Assembly: GCA_930987745.1 (NCBI GenBank)
Contig: CAKNKX010000012.1
Location: 1-44,648 of the forward strand
DNA: 44,648 bases
Source of the DNA: an uncultured Clostridium sp.
GTDB lineage: Bacteria; Bacillota; Clostridia; TANB77; CAG-508
Reading direction: 5' to 3'
Shown: positions 24,300 to 33,100 of the stretch, in pieces
Position numbering within the stretch: position 1 is the stretch's first letter
How the letters are laid out: each line of letters begins with the position of its first letter
Notes under the pieces: model-generated
What the model saw: only the letters and a program-made list of their open reading frames with translations
Database searches by the model: none
Told to the model about the DNA's origin: nothing
Translations under genes and position numbers: made by a program

Positions 24300-25607
24300 T
24301 TATTTTATAACTTCTAATATACTCTTTAATTTTTCTTGTTTTTCTTCTGTTATTTTTATAACTTCTAAAATTTTATTTTTTGCTTCTTCTAGTCTTTCTT
24401 TATCATTTGCATGAATTTTTGCGACAATCTCGCCTTTTTCTACTTTGTCTCCTACTTTTTTAAATAAAGTTATTCCTACACTATTATTTATTTTATCTTC
24501 TTTTCTTATTCTTCCCGCACCTAAAGAACATGCGATTTTTCCTATTTCTTTGGCATTAATATTTGATATATATCCTTCCTCTTCTAGTTTTATATCTTCT
24601 ATATATTTAGCTTTTTCAAATTTTTCTGGATTTTCTATATATGATATATCTCCACCTTGCTTTTGTACTAATTCCAAAAATTTATTATATGCTTTTTTAT
24701 TTTCTATATTTTCTAATAACCTTTCTTTATTTTGTTCAAGATTTTCTCCTAGACCTGAAAGATACATCATATAGCTTCCAAGCTCTAAAACAACATCTTT
24801 TAAATCTTCAGTCATATTTCCTTTTAAAAATTCTACCGCTTCTATTACTTCTAAAGTATTTCCAATATTTAATCCTAATGGTTCATCCATATTGGTTAAT
24901 ACACATACTGTTTCTCTATTTGCAAGCCTTCCTATTGCAATCATTTCTTTAGAAAGTTTTCTTGCACTTTCTATATCTTTCATAAATGCTCCATTTCCTA
25001 CTGTTACATCTAAAACTATCTTATCTGCTCCACTTGCTATTTTTTTACTCATTATACTAGATGCAATCAGTGGAATACTTTCAACACATGAAATACTATC
25101 ACGAAGTGCATATATTTTTTTATCTGCTGGTGCTAGGTTTTCTGTTTGAGATATCATACTTATTCCAATTTCTTTTACATTTGCTATAAATTCTTCCATA
25201 TTTAAATTAGTTCTATATCCTGGAATTGATTCTAATTTATCTACAGTTCCTCCAGTAAAACCTAGACCTCTTCCTGACATTTTAGCAACAGTTACTCCTA
25301 CTGATGAAACTAGTGGAAGTAAAATTAAAGAAACTTTATCTCCAACTCCCCCACTTGAATGTTTATCAACTATTACTTTATTTAAAGTTTTTCCTAAATT
25401 TAATATTTCTCCTGAATTTGCCATAGAAATTGCAAGGTTTGTTGTTTCTTTATTTGTCATTCCATTTAGATAAATTGCCATAAGAAGTGCAGATGCTTGA
25501 TAATCTGCAATTTCACCTTTTGTGTATCCTTTTATAAAATATTCAATTTCTTCTTTTGATAATTCTTTTTTATCTCTCTTTTTTTCAATAATTTCTAATA
25601 TATTCAA
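24300..25607 (-). CDS. pdp: Pyrimidine-nucleoside phosphorylase
   Basis: Phosphorolysis of uridine and thymidine for nucleoside salvage. The 435-aa product shows the family signature SGRGLGFTGGTVDKLESIPG, the N-terminal helical domain (YQASALLMAIYLNGMT), the phosphate-binding KHSSGGVGDKVSLI, and the C-terminal barrel-sandwich domain. Translation begins at TTG 25607 (AGGTGGG 6 nt upstream, no better ATG). It could be named deoA, but Firmicute versions usually accept both uridine and thymidine. It lies 12 nt after rnhB, likely co-transcribed. Confidence 0.92.
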   Translation of the reverse strand: MNILEIIEKKRDKKELSKEEIEYFIKGYTKGEIADYQASALLMAIYLNGMTNKETTNLAISMANSGEILNLGKTLNKVIVDKHSSGGVGDKVSLILLPLVSSVGVTVAKMSGRGLGFTGGTVDKLESIPGYRTNLNMEEFIANVKEIGISMISQTENLAPADKKIYALRDSISCVESIPLIASSIMSKKIASGADKIVLDVTVGNGAFMKDIESARKLSKEMIAIGRLANRETVCVLTNMDEPLGLNIGNTLEVIEAVEFLKGNMTEDLKDVVLELGSYMMYLSGLGENLEQNKERLLENIENKKAYNKFLELVQKQGGDISYIENPEKFEKAKYIEDIKLEEEGYISNINAKEIGKIACSLGAGRIRKEDKINNSVGITLFKKVGDKVEKGEIVAKIHANDKERLEEAKNKILEVIKITEEKQEKLKSILEVIK

Positions 25608-25619
25608 ATTTATCCCACC

Positions 25620-26246
25620 TTAAACAAAGTGTTTTGTAAAACTTTTTCTATGTATTGGACATAGTCCATATTCTTTTATTGCTTCTATATGCATTTTTGT
25701 TCCATAACCTTTGTGTTTGCTAAATCCATATTGTGGATAGATTTCATCCCACTGCCTCATTATTCTATCCCTTGTTACTTTTGCAATTATAGATGCTGCT
25801 GAAATACTATAGCATTTAGCATCACCTTTTATTATTGAATCATATGGAATTCCTTTTGTATCTATATGATTTAGAGCATCTACTATTATTAAATCAGGTT
25901 TTACTTCCTGTTCTTCAACTACTTTTGTTAGTCCCATTTTTGTTGCATTTAATATATTTATATCATCAATTACATCTTGTCCAATTACTGCAACAGAATA
26001 GCTTATTGCTTCTTCTAAAATTTGGTCATATAGCTTTTCTCTTTTCTTTTCTGATACTTTTTTAGAATCATTTACTCCCTCAATCATGGAATCTTCTGGC
26101 ATTATCACTCCTGCTACAACAACAGGACCAGCTAAGGGTCCTCTTCCTGCTTCATCTATTCCACATATATTTTTAAATCCTTTACTATGTAAATCTTTTT
26201 CTATTTCTTTTAATTTTGTTAGTCTTTCTAATTCTTTTTCTTTCAT
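25620..26246 (-). CDS. rnhB: Ribonuclease HII
   Basis: Cuts RNA in RNA-DNA hybrids, including single ribonucleotides in DNA. The 208-aa protein has GIDEAGRGPLAGPVV (catalytic Asp-Glu), NDSKKVSEKKRE, DALNH with the third Asp, and KGDAKCYSISAASIIAKVTRDR with the fourth, plus YGFSKHKGYGT. Length is typical. It starts 15 nt past the pilin-like gene and AAAGAGG serves as its ribosome-binding site; pdp follows. Confidence 0.96.
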   Translation of the reverse strand: MKEKELERLTKLKEIEKDLHSKGFKNICGIDEAGRGPLAGPVVVAGVIMPEDSMIEGVNDSKKVSEKKREKLYDQILEEAISYSVAVIGQDVIDDINILNATKMGLTKVVEEQEVKPDLIIVDALNHIDTKGIPYDSIIKGDAKCYSISAASIIAKVTRDRIMRQWDEIYPQYGFSKHKGYGTKMHIEAIKEYGLCPIHRKSFTKHFV

Positions 26247-26261
26247 TTTTTGCCTCTTTTA

Positions 26262-26765
26262 TTATATTTCTATTTGGTCTATTTCAGTTAATGTATATTT
26301 TCCATTAAAGCCTATGTTATTATATACTTCCACTGTTAGATTTGTTTCATCAAATTTTACAAAATATCCTTCCCCATCTTCTAATTCAATATTATCAATT
26401 CCCCACTTGCTCAATGTATCTGGTGATACATAATAACAAGTTGCATCACTTGTTGGGATTTCTGATGGAGTAGATAATCCTGAATCTGTACCTTTTTTTA
26501 GTCCAGCTTCATCTTCATATACTGATTTTCTTACATTTGCTCTATTGTTCTCATCTGGTGTTGGTCCCATTTTAAAACTTACTTCTTCAACATATTCTTT
26601 TGCTTTTGCCTCTATTAATAACATATTTGTTTTTAATGCTTCTAAATTAGCATTTCTTATTATACCTATTCCGCTATATGTTGCAATACCTGCAATAATA
26701 AGTAATATTATTACAGTAACTATTAGTGCTACTAATGTTACACCATTATTCCTTTTTATATTCAT
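26262..26765 (-). CDS. Type IV pilin-like / pseudopilin protein
   Basis: A 167-aa protein beginning MNIKRNNGVTLVALIVTVII, the clostridial variant of the type III (prepilin) signal: a short basic leader ending in Gly, then V-T-L-V-A-L in place of F-T-L-I-E-L. The usual Glu at mature position 5 is Ala, seen in this variant. A globular part with a Cys (SDATCYYVSPDTLSKWGI) follows. No other pilus gene is nearby, so its partner machinery is elsewhere. The ATG at 26765 has AAAAGGA 8 nt upstream; the ATG at 26774 overlaps that site. Confidence 0.75.
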   Translation of the reverse strand: MNIKRNNGVTLVALIVTVIILLIIAGIATYSGIGIIRNANLEALKTNMLLIEAKAKEYVEEVSFKMGPTPDENNRANVRKSVYEDEAGLKKGTDSGLSTPSEIPTSDATCYYVSPDTLSKWGIDNIELEDGEGYFVKFDETNLTVEVYNNIGFNGKYTLTEIDQIEI

Positions 26766-26981
26766 TAATACCATCCTTTTCTTTTTATTTTGTTTAATTA
26801 TATATTTTTATTAATTAATTTTCAACAATTTATTTGAAATACTACAAATTTTTTTTCTATTATTATCTAGTAGGGAGACTCAAAAAACCTTATTTTTTTC
26901 ACATAATTTTCACAAATATATTGTATTATATCTACGAAATGAGATAATATATATATTAGAAAAATTTAGGAGGTTTTACTT

Positions 26982-28253
26982 ATGGAAGAAGAAAAAAAAG
27001 ACAAAGTAGAAAAAACAAAAACATCTAATTTTAAAACAGTTCAAGATACTAGTTCATATAAAAATTATGATGCAAATAAAAAGGAAAAAACAAAACTTGG
27101 ATTTGGAAGAGGATTTTTAATTCCATTTGCAAGTGGAATATTAGGTTGTAGTATAGTTATCGGAACTTGTTTTGGTGTTCCATCAATTAGAAATTCTATT
27201 TTAGGTACAGAAACTAATAATTTTAGCAATAATAGCAACAGCAGTGCAAATAGTGGTTATGTATCTCAAACATCACTATCTAATTATTCAGACACAGCAG
27301 TTTATGCAGCAAATAAAATATTACCATCAATTGTTGGAATCCAAGTTGAATATAATGTTAATTCTTTATACTCAATGTTTGGAGGAAATCAAACAAGTAC
27401 TGCTACAGCAACAGGTTCTGGTATTATAATTAGTGAAGATGGATATATTTTAACAAACAACCATGTTGTTGCTTCAAGTTCTTCTGATTCATATTACTCA
27501 GTTTCTGAAGCTACAAAAATAACTGTTACTTTATTTAATGACGAAACAGAATATGAAGCAACACTTGTTGGTGCAGATGAACAAACTGATTTGGCAGTTA
27601 TAAAAATTGATAAAACAAATCTTCCAAAAGCAGAATTTGCAGATTCTGATAATATAAAAGTTGGAGAATTTGCAATGGCTGTTGGAAATCCACTTGGAAT
27701 GCAAAGTAGTATTACTTGCGGAGTTATAAGTGCAGTAAATAGAGAGATAACTGATAGTGATGGAAAAACATATACTTTAATTCAAACAGATGCCGCAATA
27801 AATGCTGGTAACAGTGGTGGTGCTTTAGTAAATAGTGAAGGTCAAGTAATTGGTGTAAATACTCTAAAATTACAAGGCGAAGGAATTGAAGGTATGGGAT
27901 TTGCTATTCCTATAAATTCAACAGAAGATGTAACATCTCAATTAATTGAATATAGTAAAGTAAGAAGACCATATATTGGAATTACTGGTATGGACTTAGA
28001 TGAAAGAACAGCAGAAGCAAACGATTTAGTTGTAGGTGTTTATGTAAAAGCAATAGATGATTTCTCAGCAGCTGAAAAAGCAGGACTAAAAATTGGTGAT
28101 GTTATAATTGAAGCAGATGGACAAAAAATTACAACAATGGATGAATTAACAGAAATTAAAAATTCTCATCAAATTGGTGATGAAATGAAAATTAAAGTAA
28201 ATCGTGATGGAGAAGAAAGAGAATTAACAATTACACTTGAAGAACAACCTTAA
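26982..28253 (+). CDS. htrA: HtrA/DegP-type serine protease with PDZ domain
   Basis: A membrane-anchored quality-control protease acting at the outer face of the cell membrane. The 423-aa product has a charged cytoplasmic N-terminus, one transmembrane helix (about 45-63), a linker rich in Ser/Asn, then the trypsin-like domain with the catalytic triad: His in ILTNNHVV, Asp in EQTDLAVIKI, and Ser in NAGNSGGAL. A single PDZ domain follows (YIGITGMDLD, AEKAGLKIGDVI). TTAGGAGG precedes the ATG. The 207-nt upstream gap has no promoter I can define. Monocistronic with a terminator downstream. Confidence 0.96.
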   Translation: MEEEKKDKVEKTKTSNFKTVQDTSSYKNYDANKKEKTKLGFGRGFLIPFASGILGCSIVIGTCFGVPSIRNSILGTETNNFSNNSNSSANSGYVSQTSLSNYSDTAVYAANKILPSIVGIQVEYNVNSLYSMFGGNQTSTATATGSGIIISEDGYILTNNHVVASSSSDSYYSVSEATKITVTLFNDETEYEATLVGADEQTDLAVIKIDKTNLPKAEFADSDNIKVGEFAMAVGNPLGMQSSITCGVISAVNREITDSDGKTYTLIQTDAAINAGNSGGALVNSEGQVIGVNTLKLQGEGIEGMGFAIPINSTEDVTSQLIEYSKVRRPYIGITGMDLDERTAEANDLVVGVYVKAIDDFSAAEKAGLKIGDVIIEADGQKITTMDELTEIKNSHQIGDEMKIKVNRDGEERELTITLEEQP

Positions 28254-28318
28254 AAAAAATTGTATTTTTCACTTTTAGTTCACACAATGGACAAATTCAG
28301 AAGTTATAATACACACAT

Positions 28319-28341
28319 AATCAGTTATGAAAAAACTGATT
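28319..28341 (+). repeat. Small hairpin downstream of htrA
   Basis: AATCAGTT (28319-28326) and AACTGATT (28334-28341) form a perfect 8-bp stem with a 7-nt loop in the 170-nt intergenic gap. No T-run follows, so it is not a clear terminator; the real one lies at 28375-28401. Confidence 0.4.
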
Positions 28342-28374
28342 TAAAATTAAAAACATCCCCTTTTATTTTCAAAC

Positions 28375-28401
28375 GAAAACCCTAGCCAAACTAGGGTTTT
28401 C
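28375..28401. terminator. Bidirectional terminator
   Basis: Perfect 11-bp stem GAAAACCCTAG (28375-28385) with CTAGGGTTTTC (28391-28401), 5-nt loop, followed by TTATTTTTTATT on the plus strand. It lies between the convergent htrA and 28425 genes. Confidence 0.85.
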
Positions 28402-28424
28402 TTATTTTTTATTATTCTATTATT

Positions 28425-29285
28425 TTATAATATTATCATATCTAAATCATTTGTCAGATTTTCATTTCCATAAGGATATAAAATATAAATTGCTGTTGGT
28501 GACATATAAAATACATCAGAATTTTCTATTTTATACATATCACTTGAAGTATCTCTATTATATCTTGTATATCCTAATTTTTCTAAATCTTCTACTCTTC
28601 TTTGTTCTGTTTCTATAGTTTCATTTATTTGTGATTGAACATCATTTATATTTAATCTTTCAACCTTTAGAAGTTCTTCTAAAGATATTTTTTTGTTATT
28701 TCTTAAATCATAATTATATGTTTCGATAATTAATCTTTGGGCACTTGAACCTTCTTTAAGATTTGACCTAATCATTACAGATAAAATGTCATTTTGAATT
28801 GTTGCTACATACTCTACTGTATATATTGCATTGTTATTGTTCTCTGCATTTAATATTTCATTTGTTTTTTCCACAAAAGTTTGAATTTCGTTATTATATT
28901 CATCTGCAATTTCACTATCAATATTTATATATGGAATATGTACTTCTAGGTCATAATTATTTACTTTTGCCTCTTTCTTTTCAGTTTCTGTATATACTAT
29001 TGGTCTTTCTTGGTCTTTTCTTTTAGAGTTACTTAAATCATTTTCTCCTTCTATTGAATTTGTAAATAAATCATCAAAATTCATTTCTAATTCTTCTGTT
29101 TCTTCTCCTGTTTTTTTACCATATACTAGTTCAGAATCAATTCCCATCATTTTACCAATATCTATCCTTGCATAAAATTGCACGTAAAAAGCTATAATTA
29201 CAGATATAATACATATAACTGCAATTACAGAATACAATATTATTTGTTTTTTATTTATTTTATTTTCTGGTAATGTGACGTTCAT
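28425..29285 (-). CDS. Membrane-anchored protein resembling DUF4163/DUF3298 (RsiV-like) extracellular modules
   Basis: A 286-aa protein with one N-terminal membrane helix (about 14-36) and an extracellular region. The segment LEVHIPYINIDSEIADEYNNEI, the alternating strands up to SVMIRSN, and YNYDLRNNKKISLEELL resemble the DUF4163/DUF3298 arrangement of RsiV-type anti-sigma factors and related wall-sensing proteins. There is no adjacent sigma factor gene, so it is not shown to be an anti-sigma factor. GAGGAAG precedes the ATG. Confidence 0.5.
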   Translation of the reverse strand: MNVTLPENKINKKQIILYSVIAVICIISVIIAFYVQFYARIDIGKMMGIDSELVYGKKTGEETEELEMNFDDLFTNSIEGENDLSNSKRKDQERPIVYTETEKKEAKVNNYDLEVHIPYINIDSEIADEYNNEIQTFVEKTNEILNAENNNNAIYTVEYVATIQNDILSVMIRSNLKEGSSAQRLIIETYNYDLRNNKKISLEELLKVERLNINDVQSQINETIETEQRRVEDLEKLGYTRYNRDTSSDMYKIENSDVFYMSPTAIYILYPYGNENLTNDLDMIIL

Positions 29286-29383
29286 TTTCTTCCTCTTTTT
29301 CTATATTTTTTGATATATAGTTTATTATACCATTTTCTCTTTCTTTAATCAATATTAATTTTCTATTAAAATTAGCAATTTTA

Positions 29384-29412
29384 TTGACTATTCGCCATTT
29401 TTGATATATTAT
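29384..29412 (+). promoter_or_regulatory. Promoter of clpE-pgsA
   Basis: TTGACT (29384-29389), a 17-nt spacer and TATTAT (29407-29412), about 42 nt from the start. No obvious CtsR operator (GGTCAAA repeats) is visible, so regulation may differ from that of Bacillus clpE. Confidence 0.6.
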
Positions 29413-29454
29413 ATTGTAGATAAAATTTATGTAAGAAATGAGGAATAAATATAT

Positions 29455-31812
29455 ATGTTATGTTCAGAATGTAATAAAAATCCGGCAATTATTTTTTATA
29501 AAAAAATAGAGAACGGAAAAGAGTCAATGGAGGGTTATTGCTATGAATGTGCTAAGAAAAAAGGCATAAATCCAAATGAAGTTCTTCATAAGCAAAATGA
29601 AATCCTTTCAAATGACAAAGTTAATTTAAATGATATGACTAAACAGTTTGAGACAATATTTAAAGATTTAGCAGAAAACATAAACCTTGAAGACATCGAA
29701 AATATTGATGGAGCAATTACATTTGGTACAGAATCTGATGATCCAAGTGATGAAAATCCTAATAAAATATCAGGTGCTGCAATTCCACTTGGTTCAATAT
29801 TTTCTAATATGTTTAATAAAAATGATGATACAGAAAAACAAGAAGAGTTTACTTCAGACAGAAAAAAAGTAAAAGTTGAAAAAAAGAAACAAAAACAAAA
29901 TAAGAAAAGAAAATTCTTAGACACATTTGGAACAAACCTAACAAATAAAGCTAAAAACAACGAATTAGATATTGTAATAGGCAGAGATAAAGAAATTCAA
30001 AGGGTTATACAAATATTAAACCGTCGTTCTAAAAATAATCCTTGCTTAATAGGTGAACCAGGTGTCGGAAAAACTGCAATAGCTCAAGGTTTAGCAATAA
30101 AAATAGCTAATCAAAATGTACCTGCAAAACTTTTAAATAAAGAGGTATATTTATTAGATATGACTTCAATTATTGCTGGCACTCAATTTAGAGGTCAATT
30201 TGAGTCAAGAATGAAAGGTATTATTGATGAATGTAAAGAATGTGGAAATATCATTTTAGTAATTGATGAAATTCATAATATAATTGGTGCAGGTGATGGA
30301 GAACATTCTATGAATGCAGCAAACATTTTAAAACCTGCATTGTCTAATGGAGAAATTCAATTAATTGGTACAACTACTTTAAAAGAATATAGAAAATATA
30401 TTGAAAAAGATTCTGCATTAGAAAGAAGATTCCAACAAGTTTTAGTTGAAGAACCTAATGAAAATGATTCTATTTCTATTCTAGAAGGAATTAAAAAATA
30501 TTATGAAGAATATCATAAAGTAAAAATTTCATCAGATGTAATTAGACAAGCTGTTATTATGTCTGAAAAATACATTCATGATAGATTTTTACCAGATAAA
30601 GCGATTGATATTCTAGATGAGGCTTGTTCTAGAATAAACCTAGAAAATAAAGATTTATATAAATTAGAAATATTAAAACAAGAACTTGCAAAAGTTCAAG
30701 CTGAAAAAGAAGAAGTTGTTGCAGCTGATTCTACTGAAGATTATCAAAGAGCAGCTGACCTAAAAACTCGTGAATGTCAATTAATAGAACAAATTGATAA
30801 TATTTCTAAAAAAACTAAACCAAAACAATTAACTATTCAAGATATAGCATCAGTTATTGAAAGTTGGACTAAAATTCCAGTTAAGAAAATAACTGAAGAA
30901 GAAACTTTAAAACTTTTAAACTTAGAAACAAATCTTCATAAAAGAATTATTGGACAAGATGATGCAGTATCTGCAGTATCAAGAGCAATTAGAAGAAATA
31001 GAGCAGGACTAAAAAGCACAAAAAGACCACCATCATTTATATTTGTTGGACCAACTGGTGTTGGTAAAACAGAACTTGCTAAATCTTTAGCTTATGAAAT
31101 GTTTGGTTCAGAAGATTCTATTATTAGAATAGATATGTCTGAATATATGGAGAGTCACTCAACATCAAAATTAATAGGTAGCCCTCCAGGATATGTTGGA
31201 TATGATGACGCAGGACAACTTACTGACAAAGTAAAAAGAAAACCATATTCTATTATTCTTTTAGATGAAATAGAAAAAGCTCATCCTGATGTATTTAACA
31301 TTTTATTACAAGTTTTAGATGATGGAAAATTAACAGATAGTCAAGGAAATTCAGTTAGTTTTTCAAATACAATTATAATTATGACATCAAATGCAGGTTC
31401 TAATTTAAACACAAATTCAATTGGATTTGGAAATGAAACTGTAAATAAAAATAAAATAATGGATAGTCTAAAAGAAGTATTTAGACCAGAATTTTTAAAC
31501 AGAGTAGATGAAATTGTACCATTTGACCCTCTAACTAAAGACCAATTATTACAAATTGTTGATTTAATGTTAAAAGATACATCTAAAGCTTTAGCTGAAA
31601 AAGATATTAAAATGGAAATTTCAGATAAGGCAAAAGACTATATATTAGAAAAAGGTACTAATATTAAGTTTGGTGCAAGACCTTTAAGAAGAGCTATCCA
31701 AAGATACCTTGAAGATGAACTATCTGAAATGATTTTAAGAGGAAATCTTTTAGATGGACAAACTGTAGTAATAGATTTTGAAAATGATAAATTAAAATTT
31801 GAAGTAAAATAG
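29455..31812 (+). CDS. clpE: ClpE-like ATP-dependent unfoldase (zinc-finger N-terminus)
   Basis: A 785-aa Hsp100 ATPase that unfolds proteins for ClpP or for refolding. The N-terminus is a four-cysteine zinc finger (MLCSECNKNPA and GYCYECAKKKG) in place of the usual Clp N-domain repeats, as in ClpE. Then come the first AAA+ module (Walker A GEPGVGKTA, Walker B VIDEIHN), a UVR-like middle region (DYQRAADLKTREC), the second AAA+ module (Walker A GPTGVGKTE, LLDEIEKAHPDV) and the C-terminal ClpB_D2 domain with FGARPLRRAIQRYLE. No clpP or mcsAB gene is nearby. pgsA follows after 9 nt. Confidence 0.9.
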   Translation: MLCSECNKNPAIIFYKKIENGKESMEGYCYECAKKKGINPNEVLHKQNEILSNDKVNLNDMTKQFETIFKDLAENINLEDIENIDGAITFGTESDDPSDENPNKISGAAIPLGSIFSNMFNKNDDTEKQEEFTSDRKKVKVEKKKQKQNKKRKFLDTFGTNLTNKAKNNELDIVIGRDKEIQRVIQILNRRSKNNPCLIGEPGVGKTAIAQGLAIKIANQNVPAKLLNKEVYLLDMTSIIAGTQFRGQFESRMKGIIDECKECGNIILVIDEIHNIIGAGDGEHSMNAANILKPALSNGEIQLIGTTTLKEYRKYIEKDSALERRFQQVLVEEPNENDSISILEGIKKYYEEYHKVKISSDVIRQAVIMSEKYIHDRFLPDKAIDILDEACSRINLENKDLYKLEILKQELAKVQAEKEEVVAADSTEDYQRAADLKTRECQLIEQIDNISKKTKPKQLTIQDIASVIESWTKIPVKKITEEETLKLLNLETNLHKRIIGQDDAVSAVSRAIRRNRAGLKSTKRPPSFIFVGPTGVGKTELAKSLAYEMFGSEDSIIRIDMSEYMESHSTSKLIGSPPGYVGYDDAGQLTDKVKRKPYSIILLDEIEKAHPDVFNILLQVLDDGKLTDSQGNSVSFSNTIIIMTSNAGSNLNTNSIGFGNETVNKNKIMDSLKEVFRPEFLNRVDEIVPFDPLTKDQLLQIVDLMLKDTSKALAEKDIKMEISDKAKDYILEKGTNIKFGARPLRRAIQRYLEDELSEMILRGNLLDGQTVVIDFENDKLKFEVK

Positions 31813-31821
31813 GAGAATAAT

Positions 31822-32424
31822 ATGTTAAAATATGTACCAAATACATTAACAATTATAAGATTTTTATTAATACCTGCTATAGTAATTTCAATTTTTTCAG
31901 AAAATTATATTTTAGCAGCAGCACTATTTACAATATCAGGTATTACTGATATCGCTGACGGATTTATCGCGAGAAAATTTAATCTAGTATCTAATTTTGG
32001 AAAATTAATGGATCCACTAGCTGATAAATTAACACAAATTGCGACACTTACTTCTTTAGTATTAGCTGGTGTTCTCCCTAAATTTGGATATTGGATATTA
32101 GGTATTGTACTTTTAAAAGAATTTATTATGATATGTGGTGCCTCTTTCCTTTATGGAAAAGATGTTGTAGTATATAGTAAATGGTATGGAAAGCTAGCAA
32201 CTGTTATGTTTTTTATAGCTATTATTGTATCCCTATTTATTAAGGAATTTTCACCAGAAGGATTTTTAGGATATATTGATTTACCTTTATATTTATTAGC
32301 TTTAATTGCTACAATATCAGCACTTATTATGTATATACGAGATTTATATAATAAAGGTTTTATTGACAAACAAGATTTAAATAAAGAAGTAACAATAGAT
32401 AAAAAAGAAAGAAAGAAAAAATAG
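31822..32424 (+). CDS. pgsA: CDP-diacylglycerol--glycerol-3-phosphate 3-phosphatidyltransferase
   Basis: Makes phosphatidylglycerophosphate, the committed step to phosphatidylglycerol and cardiolipin. The 200-aa membrane protein begins PNTLTIIRFLLIPA and holds the CDP-alcohol phosphotransferase signature from DIADGFIARKF through NFGKLMDPLADK (D-x2-D-G-x2-A-R...G-x3-D-x3-D) near residues 43-70. A lysine-rich tail (DKKERKKK) ends the protein. It is the second gene after clpE (9-nt gap, AGGAG ribosome-binding site). Confidence 0.93.
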   Translation: MLKYVPNTLTIIRFLLIPAIVISIFSENYILAAALFTISGITDIADGFIARKFNLVSNFGKLMDPLADKLTQIATLTSLVLAGVLPKFGYWILGIVLLKEFIMICGASFLYGKDVVVYSKWYGKLATVMFFIAIIVSLFIKEFSPEGFLGYIDLPLYLLALIATISALIMYIRDLYNKGFIDKQDLNKEVTIDKKERKKK

Positions 32425-32427
32425 ATT

Positions 32428-32465
32428 AAAAGCATTTGAGTTTAATTTTATTCTCAAATGCTTTT
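32428..32465 (+). terminator. Terminator of clpE-pgsA
   Basis: Stem AAAAGCATTTGAG (32428-32440) with CTCAAATGCTTTT (32453-32465), followed by an AT-rich tail. It also lies at the end of the convergent bofC-like gene. Confidence 0.85.
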
Positions 32466-32493
32466 ATTGTCTTAGGCAACTCAGATTCTTATT

Positions 32494-33087
32494 TTATTCA
32501 TAATCTTCTATTAACTGATTTAGTGCTTGCTTTCCATTTACCTCAATTCCATTTTCCATTTGTATTTTATCTGTTTCTGGCAAGTACTCTGTTGATATAT
32601 CTGTTACTTCTATCTCCTCTTCTCCATTTTCTGTTTTTTGATATATTACAACTTGTCCATCTTTATCTCTTACAATATAGTGTTCATTACATTCTCCATC
32701 TTGTTCTTGATATAGAACAATTCTATTTTCAGAAAATTCTTCTATTTGCCAATCTGGCAGTTCTTCTGCTAACTCATCTTCAGTCATATTTACAAATCTT
32801 TCTTCTATATTACTATAACTGTTTGTTGTATGTTCACATCCCTTGTAATATACTTTTTTAATAATTTCACAATTTGGAGATATTTTTTCTTCCTCACTTG
32901 AATTTGTTTCTAATGAATTTACTGTATTTTCTCTAATAGTTGTATTTTGGTTAATATTATTTACCTCTTTTGCTTCCTCTATTATGTTTTCTTCTTGTTT
33001 TTCATTTGGAGTAAATACTAGAACAGCTGAAATTATTCCTACTAAAACAACTATAATACATATCATAGTTATAATTATTTTATTCAT
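32494..33087 (-). CDS. BofC C-terminal-domain protein
   Basis: A 197-aa protein with an N-terminal membrane helix (about 5-27), an Asn/Glu/Thr-rich linker, and a C-terminal domain matching BofC_C: LPDWQIEEFSENRIVLYQE, then EHYIVRDKDGQVVIYQ, and ending ISTEYLPETDKIQMENGIEV...LNQLIEDYE. BofC of Bacillus restrains the SpoIVB signalling protease in the forespore, thus sigma-K activation. Together with bofA at 17550 it fits a sigma-K checkpoint, though this family is also found in proteins of unclear role. TAAGGAGG precedes the ATG. Follows comEC by 13 nt. Confidence 0.7.
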   Translation of the reverse strand: MNKIIITMICIIVVLVGIISAVLVFTPNEKQEENIIEEAKEVNNINQNTTIRENTVNSLETNSSEEEKISPNCEIIKKVYYKGCEHTTNSYSNIEERFVNMTEDELAEELPDWQIEEFSENRIVLYQEQDGECNEHYIVRDKDGQVVIYQKTENGEEEIEVTDISTEYLPETDKIQMENGIEVNGKQALNQLIEDYE

Positions 33088-33100
33088 GATATCCTCCTTA